Assembly: GCA_044223975.1 (NCBI GenBank)
Contig: JBGALI010000001.1
Span: 62,001 to 126,000 of the forward strand
DNA: 64,000 bases
Source of the DNA: CAZCPB01 sp044223975
Lineage (GTDB): Bacteria > Planctomycetota > Phycisphaerae > Phycisphaerales > UBA1924
Direction: 5' to 3'
Positions 14,468-21,921 of the stretch are shown here, piece after piece. Made by a program: the position numbers and the translations under genes. The notes below the pieces were generated by a model. That model saw only the letters and a program-made list of their open reading frames with translations, made no database searches and was not told the origin of the DNA. Every line of letters begins with the position of its first letter. Within the stretch, counting starts at the first letter, position 1.

Positions 14468-15825
14468 GCAACCACATGGACGTGTGCGTGATCGGGGCCG
14501 GGTTCAGCGGCGTGATGGTGGGCGCGGGGCTGGTCCGCGCCGGATTCGGCGGGCGCATCGCGCTGATCGAGCGGGCGGAGCGCCCCGGTTTGGGCGTCGC
14601 GTACAACCCGCCCAGCGAGCGGCTCCTGCTCAACGTGCCGGCGCGGAACATGGGGGGCTGGGCCGACGATCCGGTCGACTTTCACAAGTGGCTTGCCGCG
14701 CGCGGCCGAGCGGTCGACCTGGGGGCGTTCGTTTCCCGGCAGTGGTACGGCGAATACCTGCGTGAGCGACTCGCCGAGGCCCAGGAGCGATCGAGCGGTC
14801 GGCTGAGCGTGATCGCCGGGGAGGCAGTCCGTGCCGAGCGCCGCGGCAATAGATGGACTGTTGGGCTCGACGACGGGTCGACTCTCACAGCCGAACGCCT
14901 CGTGCTGGCCCTTGGGAATCTGAGGCCCGGCCCGCCCCCCGGGCTCGATGCTTCGGCAGCAGGCCCTTGGTGGTGCCCCGATCCGTGGACGGCGTACGCC
15001 CATCGGCCCTGCCGCGACGGCGAACGGGTGCTCGTGATCGGCACCGGTCTCACGATGGTCGACGTGTGCATCTCGCTGACCAGCAACGGAGCACGCCCGC
15101 GCCTGACCGTGCTGTCGCGCAACGGCCTGCTGCCGTGCGTGCACGCCACGCCGGGTCTAAAGGCCGTCGCGGCGAGCCCTCCCGCCGTCGGCTCGACGTT
15201 GAAGGAGATTCTGCGCCACGTCCGCGCCGAAGCGCGCCGCCTGATGCGCGAGGGCGGTGACTGGCGGGCCGCGGTTGATTGCCTTCGGCCGCTTACCCCG
15301 GCCCTGTGGCGCGGGCTCTCACACGAGGATCGCAAGCGGTTTGTCCGGCGCCTCCGCACGCACTGGGACGTGCACCGGCACCGCGTGCCCGCCGAGGTGG
15401 TCGCCCGGATCGTCGAACTGCAGCAGCGCCGCGCGCTGCGGATCGTCACCGGTCGCGTGCTTTCGTTCTCGGGGCGCGGTGAATCGGTCGAAGTCGCGTG
15501 GATGCCCCGCGGCGCGCGCACCCCTGAAATGGGGGTCTTCGACCGCGTAATAAACTGCACCGGCGCCCGAACCTCGGTCGACGCGTCGGCCCTGCTCTCG
15601 TCGATGGCCGCGCAAGGGTACGTGCGGTCGGAGGAGGTCGGGCTTGGGCTCCTGACCGACGACGAGGGGCGTGCGATCGGTCGCGACGGTCGAGCGGACA
15701 GCACCCTTTGGGTCCTGGGCCCCTTGCGTCGCGGCACGCTCTGGGAGAGCGCCGCGGTGCCGGAACTTCGCGTCCAGGCCGCGGACGTGGTGCGCCATAT
15801 CGTGAACGCCGTTATCCCGGCCTGA
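14464..15825 (+). CDS. FAD/NAD(P)-binding oxidoreductase, YdhS-like (NAD_binding_9)
   Basis: The 453-residue protein begins with an FAD-binding GAGFSG Rossmann motif (about 10-15). The diagnostic GVAYNPPSERLLLNVPARNMG segment of the YdhS/NAD_binding_9 family follows (its two halves are 46-55 and 56-66). A second nucleotide site is seen at VLVIGTGLTMVD. FxRVINCTGA near residue 360 matches the second flavin-contact motif. The substrate is unknown for this family. Its GTG start overlaps the stop of the thiol-dioxygenase gene by four bases, so the two proteins are probably made together. It might oxidise or regenerate a partner of the sulfur reaction, but this is inference. No gene follows for 332 bases. 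Confidence 0.8.
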   Translation: MSNHMDVCVIGAGFSGVMVGAGLVRAGFGGRIALIERAERPGLGVAYNPPSERLLLNVPARNMGGWADDPVDFHKWLAARGRAVDLGAFVSRQWYGEYLRERLAEAQERSSGRLSVIAGEAVRAERRGNRWTVGLDDGSTLTAERLVLALGNLRPGPPPGLDASAAGPWWCPDPWTAYAHRPCRDGERVLVIGTGLTMVDVCISLTSNGARPRLTVLSRNGLLPCVHATPGLKAVAASPPAVGSTLKEILRHVRAEARRLMREGGDWRAAVDCLRPLTPALWRGLSHEDRKRFVRRLRTHWDVHRHRVPAEVVARIVELQQRRALRIVTGRVLSFSGRGESVEVAWMPRGARTPEMGVFDRVINCTGARTSVDASALLSSMAAQGYVRSEEVGLGLLTDDEGRAIGRDGRADSTLWVLGPLRRGTLWESAAVPELRVQAADVVRHIVNAVIPA

Positions 15826-16157
15826 CCCTGCGTGGCACGGAATTCGGTCCGCGAGTGTGCCGGCCCACCAGCGGAGAACAGCGCTTTGGCGGTACTTGCG
15901 CATTTTTCGCGCTCCAATTCATCTCATCGCCTTTGGAAACGAGATCTCGTGGGGGAGCGAAAGAAAGCCCCGTTCGTTCTTTGTCGATAATCCCTGCCGC
16001 ACGCCGCTCACGGGGGTGCGGGTTGACCCGCCCCGCGCCGCTGATACCTTTCTAGCTTCCCAATCCCGAACGGAATGCGTGCGGGGTGGACAAGGCGGCG
16101 TTCCCGCGCGGCGAACGCCGCGGATGGGGCGCGGTCAGTGTTTGGAGAGGATCCTCG
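15826..16157. promoter_or_regulatory. Upstream region of the carbamoyltransferase gene, with a 12-bp palindrome
   Basis: This gap without a gene is locally AT-rich. It holds a perfect 12-bp palindrome ACGAGATCTCGT (15939-15950) and a nearby AAAGAA/TTCTTT inverted repeat (15960-15965 with 15977-15982). A -10-like GATAAT lies at 15986-15991. No good -35 hexamer stands at the right distance. An operator-controlled promoter for the carbamoyltransferase is plausible but unproven. Confidence 0.4.
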
Positions 16158-17960
16158 ATGCCGCTGGTATTGGGCTTGAATTCACGGCACCCCGACGCGT
16201 CTGCCGTGCTGATGAGCGAGAAGGGCGTGATCGCCGCGATCGCCGAAGAGCGGATCAACCGCAAGAAGCACTGCGCGGGCTTTCCCGCGCTGGCGATCAA
16301 GGAAGTCCTGCGCATGGCGGGGGCGTCCCTCTCGGACGTGACCGACGTGGCCATCGCGCGCGACCCGCGCGCCAATCTGGGCGCCAAGCTCGGCTTCGTG
16401 CTCGGCAACCCGCAGGTCGGCTGGGGGATGATCAAGGCGCGCCTGGGGATCGGTGAGGGCGGGTACAAAGAGGGCGCGGTGGACCCTGAATCTGCCGCGG
16501 CAGAGCGCGAGGTGCAGGCGGGTCTCTCTCACGCGTCCGTGCACCACATCGAGCACCACCTCGCCCACGTCGCCAGCTCGTTCCTGTGGTCGCCGTTCGA
16601 CAAGGCCACGGCGGTGACGGTCGACGGCTCGGGCGACTTCGCGACGGTCATGGTGGCCCGTTGCGAGGGGAACAAGATCGACATCCTCCGCCGCAACGTG
16701 ATCCCGCACTCGCTGGGCCTGTACTACTCGGCGGTGTGCAACTTCCTGGGATTCAACAAGTACGGCGAGGAATACAAGGTCATGGGCTTGTCCGCCTACG
16801 GCGAGAACAAGTACATGGACCAGATGCGGAAGCTGGCCTGGTTCGACCCGGCCCGCGGCGTGGTGCTCGACACCAGCTACTACCGTTTCTTCAGCGGACG
16901 CGCCGGCGCCGACATGCAGGGCATGGTGCACGCCACCGTGAAGGACGGCGAGATCGTGCTGCCCGAGCTGTGGAGCGAGAAGTTCATCGATCTCTTCGGC
17001 CCGGCGCGGCGCCGAGGAGACCCGCTCACGCAGCGCGACAAGGACATGTCGCACTCGATGCAAAGGCACTTCGAGGATGTGTACATGGACCTGGTCCGGG
17101 ATTCGGTGAAGCGTGCCGGCTCCCGCGACGTGGTGCTCGCCGGCGGCTGCGCCCTCAACGGCGTCGCCAACGGCCGGGTGGTCAACGAAGGGCTTGTCGA
17201 TAAGGTCTACATCCAGCCCGCGGCGGGCGACGACGGCACGGCCGCGGGGGCCGCGTCGTACGTGATGCACTGCAAGCTCGGCGTCCCGCGCCTGCCCGCG
17301 GTGCAGCACGCGTACTGGGGCACGGAGTGGACGGACGACCAGATCGAGCCTGAGACCAAGAACGTGCCCGGGTACACGGTCAGGAAGCTCACGCGCGAGC
17401 AGCTGATGTCGACCGCGGCCGATGCGCTCGCCAAGGGCAAGATCGTCGGCTGGTTCCAAGGGCGCGAGGAGTGGGGGCCCCGGGCGCTCGGGAACCGCTC
17501 GATCCTGTGCCACCCGGGCTGGCCCGACATGAAGGCGATCCTCAACGCCCGCGTGAAGAACCGCGAACCGTTCCGCCCGTTCGCGCCGGCCGTGCTGGAA
17601 GAGAGGCTTTCCGACTGCTTCGAGGGCGCGCACCCCGTACCGTTCATGAACATCGTCTTCAAGGTGCAGGCCAAGTGGCGGTCGCAGCTCTCGGCGACCA
17701 CGCATGAAGACGGCACGGGGCGCGTGCAGTCGGTGCGGCGCGACCAGAACCAGACGTACTACGACCTGATCAGCGCGTTCTGCGAGAAGACCGGGACACC
17801 GGTGCTGCTCAACACCAGCTTCAACGAGAACGAGCCGATCGTGCACACCCCCAAGCACGCCGTCGAGTGCTTCAAGCGCACCCGGATGGACGCGCTGGGG
17901 GTCGGCAATTTCTGGATCGACAAGCCCTCGGAACTGGCGGGCCAGGGCGAGGCGGTCTAG
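16158..17960 (+). CDS. O-carbamoyltransferase (NodU/CmcH/TobZ family)
   Basis: The 600-residue protein is a full-length carbamoyltransferase. The N-terminal Kae1/ASKHA-like domain forms carbamoyl-adenylate and carries H11, the metal-binding HIEHHLAH motif (H133, H137 by spacing) and D156 in VTVDGSGD. The C-terminal domain has EWGPRALGNRSIL, REPFRPFAPAVL and LLNTSFNENEPIV, typical of carbamoyl transfer to a sugar or antibiotic hydroxyl. The ATG at 16158 has GGAGAGG eight bases upstream. No dedicated antibiotic or nodulation genes are adjacent. Carbamoylation of a surface glycan is the likelier role, given the glycosyltransferases in the window, but that is inference. Confidence 0.88.
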   Translation: MPLVLGLNSRHPDASAVLMSEKGVIAAIAEERINRKKHCAGFPALAIKEVLRMAGASLSDVTDVAIARDPRANLGAKLGFVLGNPQVGWGMIKARLGIGEGGYKEGAVDPESAAAEREVQAGLSHASVHHIEHHLAHVASSFLWSPFDKATAVTVDGSGDFATVMVARCEGNKIDILRRNVIPHSLGLYYSAVCNFLGFNKYGEEYKVMGLSAYGENKYMDQMRKLAWFDPARGVVLDTSYYRFFSGRAGADMQGMVHATVKDGEIVLPELWSEKFIDLFGPARRRGDPLTQRDKDMSHSMQRHFEDVYMDLVRDSVKRAGSRDVVLAGGCALNGVANGRVVNEGLVDKVYIQPAAGDDGTAAGAASYVMHCKLGVPRLPAVQHAYWGTEWTDDQIEPETKNVPGYTVRKLTREQLMSTAADALAKGKIVGWFQGREEWGPRALGNRSILCHPGWPDMKAILNARVKNREPFRPFAPAVLEERLSDCFEGAHPVPFMNIVFKVQAKWRSQLSATTHEDGTGRVQSVRRDQNQTYYDLISAFCEKTGTPVLLNTSFNENEPIVHTPKHAVECFKRTRMDALGVGNFWIDKPSELAGQGEAV

Positions 17961-18079
17961 ACACTCCTTTCGAGGCCCCAGGCCCGGGCAGGACCGTTGC
18001 TCGCCGCTCCGCCCGGGCATCCTGACGTCCCAGGCCGGTGCCGGCGGCACGGGAGACCCCCATATCGGGTCTCTGCGCC

Positions 18080-18107
18080 TTGCCCTGCCCGAGTCCCGAT
18101 CTAGACT
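18080..18107 (+). promoter_or_regulatory. Sigma-70-type promoter for trigger factor
   Basis: TTGCCC (18080-18085) and TAGACT (18102-18107) are separated by 16 bases and lie 57 bases upstream of the trigger factor ATG. The spacing and the TAnACT -10 match the stronger promoter seen before the PEP-CTERM gene. Confidence 0.4.
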
Positions 18108-18163
18108 TTCCCCCTGCGCCAAGGCCCGAGTTTCGGGCCCGGCCGCTCCCCGGAGTCCGATCC

Positions 18164-19558
18164 ATGTCGACCGCCGCCGAAGTCCGCACCAACGTCAAGA
18201 TCACCGATGCGGGCCCCAGCCTGAAGAAGATCTCGTTCGAGATCCCCGCCGACACCGTTGCCGCGCGGCTGAAGGAGACGATGGACACCGTCGCCGGCGC
18301 GGCGTCGCTGCCGGGCTTCCGCCCCGGGCGTGTTCCCCGCTCGCTCATCGAAAAGCGGTTCGGCCCCGGCGCCCGCGAGGAGACCCGCGACCGGCTCATG
18401 GCCGAGTCGTACAAGAACGCGATCGAGGAGCACAAGCTCAAGATCGTGGGCGACCCGACCAACCCGGATCTCGAGAAGATCCAGATCGAGGACGGCAAGC
18501 CCCTGGCGTTCGACGTCGAGGTCGAAGTGATGCCGGAGTTTGCGCTGCCCAAGCTCGACGGGATCGCGGTCAAGAAGCCCACGATCGAGATCACCGACGA
18601 CATGGTGCAGAAGGAAGTGGACAAGATCACGGTGAACGAGGGCGCCCTCGAGAGCCGCGAGACGCCCGAGCCCGGCGACTACCTCACCGGGCACGCCGTG
18701 ATGCGCGCCGAGGACAAGACCGAGTTCTACAACCTCAACGGCGCGGTCGTGCAGCTTCCGGCCGCGGACAAGCAGGGCAAGGGCATGATCCTGGGGATCA
18801 TGGTGGACGACTTCTCGAAGCAGTTCGGGTCTCCCAAGGTCGGCGAGACGGCCACGGTGAAGACCGTCGGCCCGGACAACCACGAGAACGAGAAGGTGCG
18901 CGGCGTCAAGGTCGTCGTCAGTTTCAAGGTCGAGCGCATCGACCGCATCATCCCGGCCAAGGCCGAGGACTGCGCCCGCGCGTTCGGCTTCGAGAGCGAG
19001 GCCCAGTTCCGGGAGCAGCTCGTGGTCCGCATGAAGCAGCGCGTGCTCGTCCAGCAGCAGGCCGCCATGCGTCAGCAGATCGCCCGCTGGCTGCTCGACA
19101 ACACCACCATCGACCTCCCCAAGCGGCTCACGGCCACGCAGGCGACCCGCAATCTCGAGCGTCAGCGCTTCGAGCTCATGTACCGCGGCGTGGAACCGGG
19201 CAAGATCGAGGAGAACATCGCCGAGCTGCGGGCCGCGTCCGATGAGGCCGCTGTCAGCGAGCTCAAGCTGTTCTTCGTGCTGGCCCGGGTCGCCGACGAG
19301 CTCAAGGTCAAGGTGGCCGACAACGACATCAACGCCCGCATCGCCCAGATCGCGCAGGAGAGCGGCACGCGGCCCGACAAGCTCCGCCAGGACCTCATCG
19401 CGCAGAAGCGCATCCCGATGATCTATCAGCAGGTCCGCGACCACAAGGCCCTGGACGCGCTGCTCGCCAAGGCGACCGTATCCGACGTGACGGCCGACGA
19501 GTTTGAGAAGGAACAGGCCGCCAAGGCGCCTGCCAAGAAGGCCGCCTCCAAGAAGTAA
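18164..19558 (+). CDS. tig: Trigger factor, ribosome-associated chaperone and prolyl isomerase
   Basis: The 464-residue protein has the three trigger-factor parts. The N-terminal ribosome-binding domain carries the L23-docking loop GFRPGRVP (51-58; arginine replaces the usual lysine). A middle FKBP-type domain starts near ESRETPEPGDYL. The long helical C-terminal chaperone arms contain AQFREQLVVRMKQRV and the basic KKAASKK end. It binds nascent chains at the ribosome exit tunnel. The start is the ATG at 18164. An open extension upstream has no start signal. No clpP/clpX follows, unlike the usual order in many bacteria. Confidence 0.92.
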   Translation: MSTAAEVRTNVKITDAGPSLKKISFEIPADTVAARLKETMDTVAGAASLPGFRPGRVPRSLIEKRFGPGAREETRDRLMAESYKNAIEEHKLKIVGDPTNPDLEKIQIEDGKPLAFDVEVEVMPEFALPKLDGIAVKKPTIEITDDMVQKEVDKITVNEGALESRETPEPGDYLTGHAVMRAEDKTEFYNLNGAVVQLPAADKQGKGMILGIMVDDFSKQFGSPKVGETATVKTVGPDNHENEKVRGVKVVVSFKVERIDRIIPAKAEDCARAFGFESEAQFREQLVVRMKQRVLVQQQAAMRQQIARWLLDNTTIDLPKRLTATQATRNLERQRFELMYRGVEPGKIEENIAELRAASDEAAVSELKLFFVLARVADELKVKVADNDINARIAQIAQESGTRPDKLRQDLIAQKRIPMIYQQVRDHKALDALLAKATVSDVTADEFEKEQAAKAPAKKAASKK

Positions 19559-19565
19559 CGCGACG

Positions 19566-19594
19566 GCGAGCCCGATCCGCCCGGCCGGGCTCGC
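19566..19594 (+). terminator. Hairpin after trigger factor, probable weak terminator
   Basis: GCGAGCCCG (19566-19574) pairs with CGGGCTCGC (19586-19594) around an 11-base loop, seven bases after the tig stop codon. The following GTTCTG is only a poor T tract, so it could be a weak intrinsic terminator or a 3' stability stem. Confidence 0.5.
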
Positions 19595-19645
19595 GTTCTG
19601 CGGGGGCCGCTGGAAATAGCTGTGCGTCGCGCGGCAGCCGTGCGT

Positions 19646-19966
19646 TTAGGCGCGGTGAACGGCGTCGGGGCGTTCGTGGGTGGGCTGCGGCTCGCCGACC
19701 CCGGGCTGGTTGACCGCGCCGCAATCGGCGCAGATCACTCCGTGCTCACCCGCCGCTCGCTCGCTGAGACCCGCGCCGCAGTGGAGGCACACCGGGGTGT
19801 CGAGCCGCGCCGCGATCCGGTTCACCGCCATGACCGCGCACGCCACCGCGACGCCGAGCACGGGCCACACGGGCACGGCGGTGAGCGAGATGATCCCGAG
19901 CGCGAACAGACCGATAGCGACGAGGTATGCCAACGCACGCAGCCGGATTCGCGACATCCAATCCAT
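19646..19966 (-). CDS. Small membrane protein with C-terminal zinc ribbon
   Basis: The 106-residue protein has a basic start and two close hydrophobic segments (about 11-27 and 30-47). A zinc-ribbon-like tail follows with CLHCG near residue 60 and CADCG near residue 79. Such membrane-anchored zinc ribbons are common and mostly uncharacterised in Planctomycetota. ATG codons at 19966 and 19957 are both possible. It lies convergent to tig and divergent from the next glycosyltransferase. I do not recognise a family. Confidence 0.6.
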   Translation of the reverse strand: MDWMSRIRLRALAYLVAIGLFALGIISLTAVPVWPVLGVAVACAVMAVNRIAARLDTPVCLHCGAGLSERAAGEHGVICADCGAVNQPGVGEPQPTHERPDAVHRA

Positions 19967-20101
19967 CGATCGGTCCCGTGGATCGGCCCGCCGGCCGATC
20001 GCATGCAGTCTGTCCGATGAACCTAAAGCGGTGGTTCCGTGAGCCGAGACTCAGTGTAGCGTCCGAGCCGTCCCCGGCCCTCTCCTATAGTCGGTGACCT
20101 C

Positions 20102-21895
20102 ATGCGGATCCTGCTCATCAATTGGGCCAAAATCTGGGACGGCGCCGCCAGCGGCGGGGGAGTGAACGGCTACTGCCAGTCACTGGCCCTTGAACTGGTG
20201 TCGAGGGGGCATGACGTCGCGTATCTCTTTGCGGGCGTTACATCGACCCCGGCGCCGCTGATTGGCGCCCACCCCGGCGCGACCCCGTGCACGATCCGCC
20301 GGCACGCCGACTGGCTGGGGGTCCGCGTGTTCGAAGCCGTGGATTCCCCGGTCCTCGCCCCCGCCGCGTTCCAATTCCGGGACCCGGCCGGCGAGGCGGC
20401 CAACCCTGGGCTCGCCGCAACGTTCGGGGCCTTCGTCCGGCGACTGGAGCCCGACGTAGTCCATTTTCACAATATCGAGGGGTTGTCGGCCGATTGCATC
20501 CGGGCGATCCGGGAGCCGGGGGAGGGCCCGGTGGTGGTCTACAGCATCCACAATTACCACACGATTTGCCCTCAGGCGTATCTCCTCCGCAATTACACGA
20601 CGCCCTGCATGGACTTTGAGGGCGGCGTCGCGTGCGAGACGTGCATCGAAGCGCCGGATCCTGGAGCTGAACGGGCCCAGCGGGCCGCCGCGTACGCACG
20701 CAGCGTCGGGTTTACGAGCCTTTCCGTTTCCGCGGCGCCGGCCGCCCCCGACCGTCCCGCATTGCCCGATTACGAGGGGCGTCTGGCGGGCGTGCAAAGC
20801 CGGGCCGAATCGCGCCCACTGGCGGTCCCGCTGCCAGGTCAATCCTGCGACGGCGAGGCCGCGCTGGCGGCGCCCTTGCCGTTCGAGGGCTCCGATTCCC
20901 GGGGCCAGACTGCCGCGGTGCGCGCCGATCGCGATCCGCCGCGCCGGCCTGGGCCGATGGACCCCGAATGGCAGCCGGTCCGCAACGAACTTCCCCGGGA
21001 GCCCCGAGTGGACCCTGAGGATCCTGCCGCGAATCGCTACGGCGTACGGCGATCGCGGATGATCGATGCGCTGAACACCTGCGACCGGGTTCTGGCGGTC
21101 TCGAACTACGTCAAGCGTCGGTACGAAGCGGCTGGAGTGCGGCCGGAACTTCTCTCGGTCCAGCACATCGGCACGCGGATCAACCGAACCGTCGACCGAC
21201 TCCGCGAGCTGGCGTTTGAACCCCCGCCGTTCGACCCCGCCCGTCCGCGCCCGATCCGCCTTGTATTCATGGGGTACAACAGCGTTTACAAGGGCCTGCC
21301 GATGCTGGCGGACACCTTGGAGTTGCTCACCCCCGAGTACCTTGCGCGGTTCCACTTGTTCGTGTTTGCCCAGGCCGGGCAGTCCATCGAGTGGCGGTTC
21401 CGGCGGATGGAGCCGCGACTGGGCGGGCTCACCGTCTTCCACGGGTACCAGCACCACGACATTCCCTGGATGCTGGGGGGCAAGGACGTCGGGGTGGTTC
21501 CGAGCGTCTGGTGGGACAACGCGCCCCAGACCGTCTTTGAGTTTTTCTCGTGCGGACTGCCGGTGCTCGCGGCGAACATCGGCGGCATCCCGGACTTTGT
21601 CGAAGAAGGCCGCAACGGGCTGCTGTTTACGGCCAACGACCGGTTCGACCTGGCCCGTCGTCTGGTGGAAATCGCCCGTGACCCGGCGACACTCGAACGC
21701 CTCCGCCGCAACGTCCGGCCGCCGAAAGACATTCAGGACCACGCCCTGGAACTGGAAACTGTGTACTCGGAGTGTTTATCCTCTGTGTCCCTCCCGTCGG
21801 CCCGCGGACCGGAAGTGCGCGTTGTCGTGGCACCCGGCGCCGGGCGCGGGGCTTCGTCGGTCGGAGAGGGAGGCCCCCTTCAGGCCGGGCTCTGA
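20102..21895 (+). CDS. GT4 family glycosyltransferase with four-cysteine motif and disordered insert
   Basis: This is a GT-B fold glycosyltransferase. The N-terminal Rossmann domain opens RILLINWAKIWDG and has VVHFHNIEGLS and IHNYHTICPQ. The C-terminal domain has VFMGYNSVYKGLPML, a DVGVVPSVWWDN site and FEFFSCGLPVLAANIGGIPDFV, the donor-binding region of GT4. Four cysteines (C156, C169, C178, C181; spacing 13-9-3) sit in the acceptor region and recur with identical spacing in the 23725-25494 protein. Residues about 205-315 form a Pro/Arg/Asp/Ala-rich insert absent from that relative. It presumably adds a sugar to a surface glycan. A -10-like TATAGT at 20086 is only eleven bases from the ATG. 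Confidence 0.85.
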   Translation: MRILLINWAKIWDGAASGGGVNGYCQSLALELVSRGHDVAYLFAGVTSTPAPLIGAHPGATPCTIRRHADWLGVRVFEAVDSPVLAPAAFQFRDPAGEAANPGLAATFGAFVRRLEPDVVHFHNIEGLSADCIRAIREPGEGPVVVYSIHNYHTICPQAYLLRNYTTPCMDFEGGVACETCIEAPDPGAERAQRAAAYARSVGFTSLSVSAAPAAPDRPALPDYEGRLAGVQSRAESRPLAVPLPGQSCDGEAALAAPLPFEGSDSRGQTAAVRADRDPPRRPGPMDPEWQPVRNELPREPRVDPEDPAANRYGVRRSRMIDALNTCDRVLAVSNYVKRRYEAAGVRPELLSVQHIGTRINRTVDRLRELAFEPPPFDPARPRPIRLVFMGYNSVYKGLPMLADTLELLTPEYLARFHLFVFAQAGQSIEWRFRRMEPRLGGLTVFHGYQHHDIPWMLGGKDVGVVPSVWWDNAPQTVFEFFSCGLPVLAANIGGIPDFVEEGRNGLLFTANDRFDLARRLVEIARDPATLERLRRNVRPPKDIQDHALELETVYSECLSSVSLPSARGPEVRVVVAPGAGRGASSVGEGGPLQAGL

Positions 21896-21921
21896 GTCGT
21901 TCTGGCCGTGAGTCTCACCAC

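Noticed and set aside
17982..18018. Two GCCCGGGC palindromes after the carbamoyltransferase as a terminator
   Set aside because: The stem is eight base pairs around a 21-base loop with no T tract, and such GC palindromes are common by chance here.
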